Origin: Brachybacterium fresconis
GTDB lineage: Bacteria; Actinomycetota; Actinomycetes; Actinomycetales; Dermabacteraceae
Reading direction: 5' to 3'
DNA: 64,000 bases
Assembly: GCF_017876515.1 (NCBI RefSeq)
Contig: NZ_JAGIOC010000001.1
Coordinates: forward strand, 1,984,001-2,048,000
The translations under genes and the position numbers were made by a program. Under the pieces are notes generated by a model, which saw only the letters and a list, made by a program, of their open reading frames with translations, ran no database searches and was not told the origin of the DNA. Positions 35,830-44,559 of this stretch are shown here, in pieces. Position 1 is the first letter of the stretch, and the number at the start of each line of letters is the position of its first letter.

Positions 35830-37271
35830 ACAAGCCTCTGCGCCATGTGTGGCTGGTGGTCAGCGTGCTCTTCGTGCTGCTGTTCACCTCGACCACGTAC
35901 TTCCAGGTCATCGCCCAGGATCGGCTCAACGCCAACAGCCAGAACCTGCGCACCACCTACAACGAGTACGGCCGCCACCGCGGACCGATCGTCGTGGACG
36001 GGGACCCGATCGCCACCTCCACCGCATCCGGAGACACCTACGGCTACCTGCGCAGCTACGATCCCGGCGCGATGTACGCACCGGTGACCGGCTACTACTC
36101 GGTGGTCTACGGGTTCTCCGGGATCGAGCGGGCGTTGAACGACACCCTCTCCGGTGAGGCCGACGCCCTGTTCTACCACCGGATCTCCGCGATCCTCTCG
36201 GGCGAGCAGGGACGGGGCGCGACCGTCGAGCTCACCCTCGACTCCGCCGCGCAGGAGGCCGCCTGGGACGCCCTGGACGGCCGCCGCGGCTCCGTCGTCG
36301 CCCTGGATCCGGACACAGGTGCGGTCCTGGCCATGGTCTCCTCCCCCAGCTACGACCCCAACCGGCTGGCCTCGCACGACACCGCTGCGGTGCAGGACGC
36401 CTGGTCGGAGCTGAACGACGATCCCGACCGTCCCCTGACCAACCGGGCGATCGGCGGGGACCTGTACCCCCCGGGTTCGGCGTTCAAGCTGGTCACGGCC
36501 GCGGCCGCGCTCGAGACCGGGGACTACACGGCCGAGACGGTCATCCCCGGCCCCGGCACCTACCAGCTGCCGAACTCCTCGGCGGTGATGAACAACCACG
36601 CCGCAGGCGGCACCGAGCCCTGCGGGCCGGACGACGAGTCCACCCTCGCCGAGGCGCTGCGCCAGTCCTGCAACACCTCCTTCGCCAAGCTCGGGGTGTC
36701 CATCGGCGAACAGCAGCTGACGCAGACCGCGCAGGAGTTCGGCTTCGGCCAGCGCCTGGAGATCCCGCTGTCGGTGACCCCGTCCTCGATCGGCAGCGAT
36801 CTGGACGACGCCCAGCTGGCGACCACCTCGATCGGACAGTACGAGGACCGGGTCACGCCGCTGCAGATGGCGATGGTGGCCGGGGCGATGGCCAACGACG
36901 GCGTGGTGATGGAACCGCAGCTGGTCAGCGCGGTGCGCACCAACGATCTGTCGACGGTGGCGGAGCTGAGCCCGACCGAGCTGGGCCAGCCGCTGAGCGC
37001 CTCGAACGCAGCGCAGATGCGCGAGATGATGGTCGGCGTGGTCGAGGACGGCACCGGCACGGCCGCCGCGATCGACGGCGTCGAGGTCGGCGGGAAGACC
37101 GGCACCGCCGAGTGGGGCGAGGACCGGGCGCCGCATTCGTGGTTCGTCGGGTACGGGCAGCAGGACGACCAGAAGATCGCCGTCGCGGTCCTGGTCGAAG
37201 AGGGCGGATACGGGTCGCGCACGGCGGCTCCGATCTCCCGCGACGTCATGGAGGCGGTGTTCACGCAATGA
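35826..37271 (+). CDS. pbpA: PbpA: class B penicillin-binding protein
   Basis: A 481-residue transpeptidase with one N-terminal membrane helix (residues 8-24). The three penicillin-binding motifs are SAFK (Ser218-Lys221), SCN (281-283) and KTGT (424-427). It lacks the long N-terminal dimerisation domain of high-mass PBP2s, as is normal for actinobacterial PbpA. It pairs with RodA in elongation or division wall synthesis. It overlaps rodA and pknA by 4 bp each. Confidence 0.94.
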   Translation: MNKPLRHVWLVVSVLFVLLFTSTTYFQVIAQDRLNANSQNLRTTYNEYGRHRGPIVVDGDPIATSTASGDTYGYLRSYDPGAMYAPVTGYYSVVYGFSGIERALNDTLSGEADALFYHRISAILSGEQGRGATVELTLDSAAQEAAWDALDGRRGSVVALDPDTGAVLAMVSSPSYDPNRLASHDTAAVQDAWSELNDDPDRPLTNRAIGGDLYPPGSAFKLVTAAAALETGDYTAETVIPGPGTYQLPNSSAVMNNHAAGGTEPCGPDDESTLAEALRQSCNTSFAKLGVSIGEQQLTQTAQEFGFGQRLEIPLSVTPSSIGSDLDDAQLATTSIGQYEDRVTPLQMAMVAGAMANDGVVMEPQLVSAVRTNDLSTVAELSPTELGQPLSASNAAQMREMMVGVVEDGTGTAAAIDGVEVGGKTGTAEWGEDRAPHSWFVGYGQQDDQKIAVAVLVEEGGYGSRTAAPISRDVMEAVFTQ

Positions 37272-38779
37272 GGACCGAGGCGGGGCTGGTGCTCGAAGGG
37301 CGCTACGAACTCACGTCCCTGATCGCCACCGGCGGCATGGGGCAGGTCTGGAAGGGCCGCGACCAGGAGCTGGAGCGCGACGTGGCCATCAAGGTGCTGC
37401 GCGAGGAGTATGCGGGCGACGAAGGCTTCCTCAAGCGGTTCCGGGCGGAGGCCCGCCATACCGCGGCCCTCTCGCACGACGCGATCGCGGCCCTGTACGA
37501 CTACGGGGAGCTCGACGGGCGCGCCTACATCGTCATGGAGCTCTGCCCGGGACGCCCGCTGTCGGACATCATCGAGGAGAACACCGCCGGACTGCCCGAG
37601 AAGCGGGTCGTCTCCATCCTCATCGAGCTGGCCCGGGCGCTGGACGCCGCCCACTCCAAGGGCGTCGTCCACCGCGATGTGAAGCCGGAGAACGTGCTGG
37701 TCGACGAGGAGAACGACTGGTCCATGAAGATCACCGACTTCGGGATCGCCCGCAGCAAGGACCAGGCGCGGCTGACCAAGACCGGTCTCGTGATGGGCAC
37801 GGCCCAGTACCTCTCCCCCGAGCAGGCGATGGGCAAGCAGGCGACCTCGCTGTCGGACATCTACGCGCTGGGGATCGTGGCCTACGAGATGCTGGTGGGG
37901 CACCGTCCCTTCACGGGCTCCAGCCAGGTCGAGATCGCGATGGCCCAGGTCAAGCAGCAGCCGCCGGAACTGCCGGAGACGCTCACCGCCGATCTGCGCC
38001 AGCTGGTGATGATGACTCTGGCCAAGGCGCCTGCGAACCGTCCCCGCTCGGCGGCGGCGGTGGCCCGGATCCTCGAGGCGATCCAGCGCGGCGTCGAGCC
38101 CCGCTTCACCACCGGGGCGGTCCCCCTCACGCGCGTCGAGGACCACGACTGGACCGGGGAGAACGCGGTGCGGCCCGGAGGGTCCGGCGGCTCTGCCGGG
38201 TCCAGCGGGTCCACCGGCGGGAACGAGCGCCCGGGAGCCTCCCCGACGGGGACCGGGACGGCCGCCATGCCGCTGCCGATGTCGGGCCGCGGACGGGGCG
38301 TCCGCCACCGCTCGGGCGCCTCGGCCGCCTCCGGCGGCTCGGCGCGATCGGCGCTGTCGGGCCCGTCGGCCCCCTCGGCGCGGTCGGCCGCCTCTCCGGC
38401 CCCGCCGCCCCGCTCCTCGCGCACGGCCTCCGCGGAGCACTCCGCCTCCCGTCCCGCGGCGGGGCCCCGACGCCCCGCGGACGGCGGCCCGGAGCGGTCC
38501 GCGGCACCCGGCGGACTGCGTGACGTGGACACCTCGGCCTCGACGCGCACGGTGCGCGGGACGTCGACGGGCCGCACCCTCGGCCCGTTCACCCTGCCCG
38601 GCCTGGTGCTGCTGATCCTGCTGGTGCTGGTGATCGCGGTGGCCGTGGCGGGCGGTCTGGGATGGCTGCCCCTGGGGGCGCTGGGCATCGATCACCCCGG
38701 CACGGGGGAGACGGTTCCAGCACGTACGATGATCGAATCGGTCGGTGTCGACCACGGCACGAGGACAGGTGTTCAGTGA
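37268..38779 (+). CDS. pknA: PknA-like membrane Ser/Thr kinase without PASTA
   Basis: A 503-residue kinase. The catalytic domain (13-275) has glycine loop ATGGMGQVW, Lys42, HRDVKPEN (135-142), DFG (157-159) and APE-equivalent SPEQ. The activation loop carries Thr170 and Thr172 (LTKTGLVMGT). A Ser/Ala/Pro/Gly-rich linker of about 150 residues leads to one membrane helix (about 443-465, LPGLVLLILLVLVIAVAVAG). Only ~30 residues lie outside, with no PASTA domain. In mycobacteria PknA controls division proteins. The TGA stop overlaps the GTG start of pknB. Confidence 0.92.
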   Translation: MRTEAGLVLEGRYELTSLIATGGMGQVWKGRDQELERDVAIKVLREEYAGDEGFLKRFRAEARHTAALSHDAIAALYDYGELDGRAYIVMELCPGRPLSDIIEENTAGLPEKRVVSILIELARALDAAHSKGVVHRDVKPENVLVDEENDWSMKITDFGIARSKDQARLTKTGLVMGTAQYLSPEQAMGKQATSLSDIYALGIVAYEMLVGHRPFTGSSQVEIAMAQVKQQPPELPETLTADLRQLVMMTLAKAPANRPRSAAAVARILEAIQRGVEPRFTTGAVPLTRVEDHDWTGENAVRPGGSGGSAGSSGSTGGNERPGASPTGTGTAAMPLPMSGRGRGVRHRSGASAASGGSARSALSGPSAPSARSAASPAPPPRSSRTASAEHSASRPAAGPRRPADGGPERSAAPGGLRDVDTSASTRTVRGTSTGRTLGPFTLPGLVLLILLVLVIAVAVAGGLGWLPLGALGIDHPGTGETVPARTMIESVGVDHGTRTGVQ

Positions 38780-41049
38780 GCGAAGAGAACGTGGTCCTGC
38801 AGGGCCGCTACACCCTGGGGAAGATCCTCGGGACCGGCGGCATGGCCGAGGTGTTCCTGGCGGAGGACACCCGCCTGCACCGCACGGTCGCCGTCAAGGT
38901 GCTGCGCTCCGACCTCGCCCGTGACGCGAACTTCCAGGAGCGGTTCCGCCGCGAGGCCCACAGCGCCGCCGCCCTGAACCATCCCTCCATCGTCGCGGTC
39001 TACGACACCGGCGAGGAGCATCAGAGGACCGTCACCGGCGCGGATGTCACGATCCCGTACATCGTCATGGAGTACGTGCACGGCACCACCCTGCGCGAGC
39101 ACATCGATCCCGAGGACCCGATGGAGGCCCGCAAGGCCGGCGAGATCATGGTCGCGCTGCTGAGCGCCCTGGAGTACTCGCACCGAGCCGGGATCGTCCA
39201 CCGCGACATCAAGCCCGGCAACGTGATGATCAACGACGCCGGCGCGGTCAAGGTGATGGACTTCGGCATCGCCCGGGCGATCGCGGACGCCACCAGCGCC
39301 ATGACCGCCACCCAGGCCGTCATGGGCACCGCCCAGTACCTCTCCCCCGAGCAGGCCCGCGGCCAGCTGGTCGACGCCCGCTCCGACATCTACTCCGCCG
39401 CGTGCGTGATGTACGAGCTGATGACGGGACGCCCGCCGTTCACCGGCGACACCCCGGTCTCCATCGCCTACCAGCACGTGCGGGAGGAGCCGCAGCCCCC
39501 GTCGGCGTACAACCCCGCGATCACCCCGGCGCTGGACGCCGTGATCCTCACCGGGCTCGCCAAGGACCGCGAGCAGCGCTACCCGAGCGCGGTCGCCTTC
39601 TCGCGGGACATCGCCGCCGTGGTCGCCGGGCGCACCCCGGCCCTCGTCGGCGGAGCGGTCCCGGCCGGGGCCGACGGGCAGCCGACGACCGTGCTGAACC
39701 CGATGGACGACGCCACCGAGGCGCTGCCGGCCATGGCGGGCGCCGGCGCCGCGGGGGCCGGGGCGCGGGCCTCCGAGTGGTCCACCGACCCGACGCCGAT
39801 CGCCTCCGGGCCGGTGTCGCCGCACTCCTCCGAAGAAGTCGGACAGGAGCCCGGGCGCAAGCGCCCCTGGTGGCTGATCATCCTGGTGATCATCGCCGCG
39901 CTGGCCCTGATCGGCACCGCACTGGCCGTCCTCCGACCCTGGGACACCGGGCCCGAGACGGTGCCGGTCCCGGAACTGGCCGGGCAGACCGAGCAGGACG
40001 CGAGCGCCTTGCTCGAGGACGCCGGCCTCGAGGGGGATTTCACCCAGGCCGAGTCGCAGGACGTCGACGAGGGCGTGGTCATCGAGTCCTCCCCCGGCGA
40101 GGGCGAGGAGGTCGAGGTCGGCTCCACCGTCGAGGTGACCGTCTCGGCCGGTCCGGAGGCGGTGACCGTCCCCGACGACCTGGTGGGCATGACCCGCGAC
40201 GAGGCCGAGACGGCGCTCGGGGACGTCGGCCTGGTGATGGTCGAGGGGGATCCGGAGGACGCCCCGCAGGAGAAGGGCACCGTCACCAGCTCCTCCCCGC
40301 AGGGCGGCGCCACCGCGGAGAAGGGCGCCGAGGTCGAGGTGCGCTTCGCCTCGGGCGACGTCGAGGTCCCCAATGTCGAGGGGACCCAGATCGACAGCGC
40401 CACCGAGACCCTCGAGGACTCCGGCTTCGAAGTGCCCGAGCCCACCGAGAAGGAGACCACCGACGCCGATCCCGGCACGGTGCTCAGCCAGACCCCGACC
40501 GCCGACAGCGGCACGGCCTCCTACGGCTCCACCGTCTCCCTCGTGGTGGCGGCGGCTCCGGGCCCGGTGACCGTCCCGAACGTCACCGGACACACCCTCT
40601 CCGAGGCCCAGAAGACCCTCGGCGACGCCGGCTTCGGGCTCGACACCGAGAACGAGGCCTCCGACTCCGTGGAGAAGGGTCGCGTGATCCGCACCGAGCC
40701 CGGCGCGAACGAGAAGGCCGATCGTGGCTCGACGGTGGTGATCGTGGTCTCCAGCGGACCGGAGGAGTCCCCGACGCCGACCGAGTCGCCGAGCGATTCC
40801 CCCAGCGAGTCGCCGAGCGATTCGCCCAGTGAGTCGCCGAGCGAGAGCCCCTCGTCCAGCGAAACCCCGTCGGACGAGCCCAGTGATCCTCCCAGCGATG
40901 ACGGGGGCGACGGGAACGGCAACGCGAACGCGAACAGCACGGCGAACAGCACCGCGGACGGCACCGCGAACGGCAACGCGGACGGCACGACGAACGGCAA
41001 CGCGAACGGCAATGCGGACGACCGCGGGACGGGGAACGGGAATGGCTGA
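38776..41049 (+). CDS. pknB: PknB: PASTA-domain Ser/Thr kinase
   Basis: A 757-residue receptor kinase. Catalytic residues Lys41, HRD (142-144) and DFG (162-164) are present, with activation-loop Thr177 and Thr179 (AMTATQAVMGT). One membrane helix lies at about 364-386. Four PASTA repeats follow (about 395-661), which bind muropeptides and lipid II. The C-terminal ~95 residues are unusual. The first half is Ser/Pro/Glu/Asp repeats (SPSDSPSESPSD), the second an Asn/Ala/Gly/Thr tract (NGNANANSTANSTADG). PknB kinases normally end at the last PASTA domain. Start is GTG overlapping pknA. Confidence 0.94.
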   Translation: MSEENVVLQGRYTLGKILGTGGMAEVFLAEDTRLHRTVAVKVLRSDLARDANFQERFRREAHSAAALNHPSIVAVYDTGEEHQRTVTGADVTIPYIVMEYVHGTTLREHIDPEDPMEARKAGEIMVALLSALEYSHRAGIVHRDIKPGNVMINDAGAVKVMDFGIARAIADATSAMTATQAVMGTAQYLSPEQARGQLVDARSDIYSAACVMYELMTGRPPFTGDTPVSIAYQHVREEPQPPSAYNPAITPALDAVILTGLAKDREQRYPSAVAFSRDIAAVVAGRTPALVGGAVPAGADGQPTTVLNPMDDATEALPAMAGAGAAGAGARASEWSTDPTPIASGPVSPHSSEEVGQEPGRKRPWWLIILVIIAALALIGTALAVLRPWDTGPETVPVPELAGQTEQDASALLEDAGLEGDFTQAESQDVDEGVVIESSPGEGEEVEVGSTVEVTVSAGPEAVTVPDDLVGMTRDEAETALGDVGLVMVEGDPEDAPQEKGTVTSSSPQGGATAEKGAEVEVRFASGDVEVPNVEGTQIDSATETLEDSGFEVPEPTEKETTDADPGTVLSQTPTADSGTASYGSTVSLVVAAAPGPVTVPNVTGHTLSEAQKTLGDAGFGLDTENEASDSVEKGRVIRTEPGANEKADRGSTVVIVVSSGPEESPTPTESPSDSPSESPSDSPSESPSESPSSSETPSDEPSDPPSDDGGDGNGNANANSTANSTADGTANGNADGTTNGNANGNADDRGTGNGNG

Positions 41050-41749
41050 TTCGGCGACGCCCGCTCCCGACGGGGCGAGGACGAGCATGCACGGACGCCC
41101 TGCCGCCGGCGCGCGCGTCCTGGTGATCGACAACTACGACAGCTTCGTCTACACGATCGTCGGCTACCTGCAGCAGATGGGCGCTGACACCACGGTGGTG
41201 CGCAACGACGAGGTGCCCGAGGACGGTGCTGGGGCCGTGGACCTGAGCGGGTTCGACGGGGTGCTGGTCTCCCCGGGGCCCGGCACCCCGAGCACCGCCG
41301 GTCGCTCGCTCGAAGTGATCGGTGCCTGCGCCGAGGGTGCGGTGCCGCTGCTCGGGGTGTGCCTGGGCCACCAGGCGCTCGGCCAGTTCTTCGGGGCCAC
41401 GGTGGGCCATGCGCCGCAGCTCATGCATGGCCGCACCAGCGAGCTCACGCACGACGGCGCCAGCGTGTTCGCCGCCGCTCCCTCGCCGATGATCGCGACG
41501 CGCTACCACTCGCTCACGGTCGACCCGGCCACGATCCCGGCCTGCCTCGAGGTCACCGCCCGGACCGCCGACGGGATGATCATGGGGCTCGCGCACCGCG
41601 AGCTGCCGCTGCACGGCGTGCAGTTCCACCCGGAGTCGGTGCTGACGGAGAACGGTCACCTGATGCTCGCGCACTTCCTCGAGCTGTGCGACGGCCGCGA
41701 CGCCGTCGAGCGCTCCGCAGGCCTCGTGCCCCTGATGACCGCAGGCTGA
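41042..41749 (+). CDS. pabA: Glutamine amidotransferase component, PabA/TrpG
   Basis: A 235-residue class I glutamine amidotransferase. It has LVIDNYDSFVYTI, the nucleophile Cys in LLGVCLGHQALG and the His-Glu pair in GVQFHPESVL. It supplies ammonia for 4-amino-4-deoxychorismate or anthranilate; the two uses cannot be told apart here, and the partner synthase is not in the window. The frame is open from ATG 41042, which overlaps pknB by 8 bp. An ATG at 41087 with GAGGA at 41076-41080 is an equally good start. The same neighbour relation (pknB-trpG) is seen in mycobacteria. Confidence 0.88.
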   Translation: MADSATPAPDGARTSMHGRPAAGARVLVIDNYDSFVYTIVGYLQQMGADTTVVRNDEVPEDGAGAVDLSGFDGVLVSPGPGTPSTAGRSLEVIGACAEGAVPLLGVCLGHQALGQFFGATVGHAPQLMHGRTSELTHDGASVFAAAPSPMIATRYHSLTVDPATIPACLEVTARTADGMIMGLAHRELPLHGVQFHPESVLTENGHLMLAHFLELCDGRDAVERSAGLVPLMTAG

Positions 41750-41751
41750 GC

Positions 41752-42070
41752 CGACCGGGCACCCCACCACCTCCACTGTTGTGCGCTGTGCTTCCCATCA
41801 TGGAAGCAGGCCGCGCAATACCGCCGCCCTGGTCGCCGACCAGGCACCCCACATCCGCCGTTGTGCGCTGTGCTTCCCATCGTGGAAGCAGGGCGCGCAA
41901 TACCGCCACTCTGGTCGCCGACCGGGCACCCCACATCCGCCGTTGCGCGCTGTGCTTCCCATCATGGAAGCAGGGCGCGCAATACCGCCACCCTGGTCGC
42001 CGACCAGGCACCCCACATCCGCCGTTGCGCGCTGTGCTTCCCATCGTGGAAGCAGGGCGCGCAATACCGG
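41752..42070. repeat. 82-bp tandem repeat array with two hairpins per unit
   Basis: Four copies of an 82-bp unit, spaced exactly 82 bp (hairpin cores at 41789, 41871, 41953 and 42035), preceded by part of another unit. Hairpin 1 in each copy is TGCTTCC-N6-GGAAGCA with loops alternating CATCAT and CATCGT, flanked by GCGC on both sides. Hairpin 2, CTGGTC-GCC-GACCAG, recurs at 41829, 41911 and 41993, the middle copy having a G-T wobble. 82 is not a multiple of three, so the open frames seen here shift with each copy and are not genes. The array fills the gap between the convergent pabA and sortase operons. Confidence 0.9.
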
Positions 42071-42095
42071 GAGGCGACCCCGTGCTCCGCCCCCG

Positions 42096-42278
42096 TCAGG
42101 GCGTCGGCGTCCCGACCTCCGAGCCGCCGACCAGGCCGTCGTTGAACGGCATCAACGGGGCGATGGCGGGGAACACCCAGCCGAACAGCACCACGACGAT
42201 CGCGGCCAGCACGACCACGACCAGCAGGATCCGCGCCCACAGCGGGCCGGGCAGGTGACGGAACAGCCAGGCGTACAT
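42096..42278 (-). CDS. Small single-span membrane protein, unknown function
   Basis: A 60-residue protein starting at the ATG that overlaps the sortase stop (TGATG). It has a basic N-terminus (MYAWLFRHLPGPLWAR), one long membrane helix (about 17-40, ILLVVVVLAAIVVVLFGWVF) and a short polar tail. I do not recognise a named family. Similar small proteins follow the class E sortase in related Micrococcales, so it is probably a real third gene of the DUF881-sortase operon. Confidence 0.7.
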   Translation of the reverse strand: MYAWLFRHLPGPLWARILLVVVVLAAIVVVLFGWVFPAIAPLMPFNDGLVGGSEVGTPTP

Positions 42279-43024
42279 CAGTCCTCCTCCGTCGAGGCGA
42301 GCGCTTCGGGGATGCCGTCGGCGCGGTCCGTCCAGTAGGCGAACTCGGCGTGGACGATGTAGCGCTCGCGCGCGGAGTACATCGGATGGCAGGCGGTCAG
42401 GGTCATCATCGACTCGGTGGGCTCGACCCCGATCTGCCCGGGCGTCGGGGCGATCACCTCGACGGCGCCCGGATCCACGATCAGGGATTCGGTCACCTCG
42501 TAGACGTAGAAGGCGTCGGCCGTCTCGACGACGATCGGGTCCCCGGATTCCAGACCGGCGATGTCCTCGAACACCCGTCCGTAGGTGTTGCGGTGACCGG
42601 CCACGGAGAAGTTCCCGACCTGACCGGGCAGGGCGGTCTCGGGGTAGTGGCCGGCCCCCTTGACGTTCAGGACCTGCTCCAGGCTCACCCCTTCGGCGAG
42701 CGGGAAGCGCTCCCGGTCGAAGGCGGGCACGTGCATCGTGCCCCAGACCTTCGTGTCCCCGAACGTGTCGGGCACCGGCGGCGGCCCGTCCTGGGCGCGA
42801 GCGATCCTCTCCTCGTCCACGCTCCCCCACTCGTCCTCCAGGCCGGCGATGATGCCGGACTGCTCGCGGTCGGCCACGACGTCGGTCCACCACAGCTGCC
42901 AGAGGAGGAAGAGCAGCAGCAGGGCACCGAGAGTGATGAGCAGCTCGCCGAGGACACCGATCACCCGGCCGAGGACCGTGGCACCGCGGGAGCGGGCGCG
43001 GTGGGCGGCGCGCGCGGCCATCAT
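42278..43024 (-). CDS. srtE: Class E sortase
   Basis: A 248-residue sortase with an N-terminal cytosolic Arg/Ala-rich segment and one membrane helix (about 19-43, GVLGELLITLGALLLLFLLW). Catalytic residues are His in VAGHRNTYG, Cys in TLTACHPMYSARERY and the following Arg. The TLTxCHPxxSARER pattern is characteristic of class E, which handles LAXTG-type signals in high-GC actinobacteria. It starts at ATGATG (43024 or 43021) inside the end of the DUF881 gene. No substrate with a sorting signal is encoded nearby. Confidence 0.9.
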   Translation of the reverse strand: MMAARAAHRARSRGATVLGRVIGVLGELLITLGALLLLFLLWQLWWTDVVADREQSGIIAGLEDEWGSVDEERIARAQDGPPPVPDTFGDTKVWGTMHVPAFDRERFPLAEGVSLEQVLNVKGAGHYPETALPGQVGNFSVAGHRNTYGRVFEDIAGLESGDPIVVETADAFYVYEVTESLIVDPGAVEVIAPTPGQIGVEPTESMMTLTACHPMYSARERYIVHAEFAYWTDRADGIPEALASTEED

Positions 43025-43746
43025 CCGGCCTGCGCCGTCTCGAGGGTCAGGGAGCCCTCGAAGGCGGGAAGGGTGGTCTCCTCGAGAGTCCTGATCTGCT
43101 CGCCGAGGCCGACGTAGTCGACCCATTCGCGGTAGACCTGCACGCCGGAGGTGTCATCGAGGGCGGCGAGCATCTGCTCGGTGGGTCCGATGACGGTGAT
43201 GACGAAGGGCGGGGAGTACACACGCCCCTCGAGCAGGAGGGTGTTGCCGGCGCAGCGGAAGGCGCTGCCGGCCACGACCCGCTGATCCTGCAGCATCATC
43301 GCCTCGGCCCCACCGGCCCAGAGGGCGTTGATGTAGGACTCCATGTCCTGCTGATGGACGACGAGGTCATCGGGTTCGACGTCGTCCATGGTCCCGAGCG
43401 TGCCCGCAGGGGCGTCGGTGAGGGTGATCTCCAGGGCGGGGCCGCTGACCTCGCGGAGGCCGACGGCCTCGGCGACCTGGGTGCTCCGCTCCTGGACACG
43501 GGCGTCCCCACCGGCCGCGGACAGCTCGTCGATCTGGGCGCGCTTGTCGGCCACCTCGTCGGTCAGCTGCTCGATGGTGCGCCCCCGCTCGGTCAGCACG
43601 CTGACGACGTCGCCGCTCTCATCGCGGATGGACTCTCCCCCGGAGATCCGGGCGGTGGTCGCGAACAGCACGCCGCACAGCACCATCACGAGCGCGACGC
43701 CGACCCGGCGGCGGGGACCGCGGGACTCTCCGGCGTCTTCGTCCAT
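43021..43746 (-). CDS. DUF881-family membrane protein
   Basis: A 241-residue protein with one N-terminal membrane helix (about 16-34, VGVALVMVLCGVLFATTA), a coiled-coil-like stretch (TERGRTIEQLTDEVADKRAQ) and a DUF881 domain (VSGPALEITLTDAP, DLVVHQQDMESYINALWAGGAEAM). The start at 43746 has GAGGA 7 nt upstream; a GTG two codons earlier is too close to it. DUF881 proteins sit between crgA and pabA in mycobacteria too (Rv0012) and are suspected division proteins. Divergent from crgA. Confidence 0.85.
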   Translation of the reverse strand: MDEDAGESRGPRRRVGVALVMVLCGVLFATTARISGGESIRDESGDVVSVLTERGRTIEQLTDEVADKRAQIDELSAAGGDARVQERSTQVAEAVGLREVSGPALEITLTDAPAGTLGTMDDVEPDDLVVHQQDMESYINALWAGGAEAMMLQDQRVVAGSAFRCAGNTLLLEGRVYSPPFVITVIGPTEQMLAALDDTSGVQVYREWVDYVGLGEQIRTLEETTLPAFEGSLTLETAQAG

Positions 43747-43860
43747 GCTCACTCCTCGCTTCGCGCGCTGGTCCGACGACCATTACCCTAGGCCAAGGCC
43801 CGCACCGGCGGGCCCGTGCGCCACGCCGCACGACAGGCCGCTTCGAGGGAGCACCGTTTC

Positions 43861-44430
43861 ATGGCCAAGAGCAGGAAGAAGTCGTCGGCGCAGGCCGCGT
43901 CGAAGGCCACGGCCCAGACGACGGCCGCCCAGCCCGGGACGGACGATCTCGACGACCTCTCCCCCGACTCCGCGGCGGAGGGCTCGACACCCGCTTCCGG
44001 CAAGGATCCCGTCGCGCGGAAGAAGAGCGCCGGCAAGGACCCCGTCGCGACGAACGGCACAGACTCAGGTTCTGGAAAGCGGGCGGGCGCCGGCAAGAAC
44101 TCGAAGACCACGGCGTCCGGCCGGGACGCGACCCGCACGTCGGGCAGCGAGGTCACCGAGAAGGCGAAGGATGCCACTCGCGCCGACTCCCCGAAGAAGG
44201 CCGCCGCCGCGGAATCGGCGCGCACGAGCGGCCGACGGGTCGCCGCCGAGGCACCGAACCCCGCCTGGCTCGCCCCCACCGCCGTCGTGCTCCTCATCGT
44301 GGGCCTGGTCTACCTGGTCGCCTTCTACCTCTCCGCCGGGGCGCTGCCGCTGCCGATCGGGGACTGGAACCTCGCTGCGGGCTTCGGCGTGATGCTCGTC
44401 GGCGGCGGCATGCTCATGTTCTGGAAGTAG
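43861..44430 (+). CDS. crgA: CrgA division regulator with long N-terminal extension
   Basis: A 189-residue membrane protein. The last ~60 residues form the CrgA domain: two membrane helices (LAPTAVVLLIVGLVYLVAFYL and LAAGFGVMLVGGGMLMF) joined by a short loop GALPLPIGDWN, the family hallmark. CrgA interacts with FtsZ, FtsI and Wag31 and coordinates septation. Typical CrgA is about 90 residues; here the cytosolic part is a ~130-residue Lys/Ala/Ser/Thr-rich low-complexity region. The GAGGGAG site before MAKSRKK supports this start. A hairpin terminator follows. Confidence 0.87.
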   Translation: MAKSRKKSSAQAASKATAQTTAAQPGTDDLDDLSPDSAAEGSTPASGKDPVARKKSAGKDPVATNGTDSGSGKRAGAGKNSKTTASGRDATRTSGSEVTEKAKDATRADSPKKAAAAESARTSGRRVAAEAPNPAWLAPTAVVLLIVGLVYLVAFYLSAGALPLPIGDWNLAAGFGVMLVGGGMLMFWK

Positions 44431-44443
44431 CCGCTCGATACCT

Positions 44444-44471
44444 CCGCGATGGGGAGTTCTCCCCACCGCGG
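44444..44471 (+). terminator. Terminator after crgA
   Basis: CCGCG-A-TGGGGA, loop GTTC, TCCCCA-C-CGCGG: an 11-bp stem with one A-C mismatch, 13 bp after the crgA stop. No T tract. Confidence 0.7.
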
Positions 44472-44559
44472 ATTCCGTCGTGCCCAGGTACTCTGAGCCC
44501 GTCGTCGCCCGCAGTCCGGGCGCGCCGCGGTCCACACATCCTGACCTGACGGGGGAACC

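Noticed and set aside
41752..42070. CRISPR-like repeat array
   Set aside because: Units are 82 bp and contiguous with no unique spacers, and no cas genes are present.
41580..42338. Several overlapping open frames on both strands in the 82-bp array
   Set aside because: The repeat length is not a multiple of three, so each frame reads the same motif out of phase in turn; no ribosome sites or homology.
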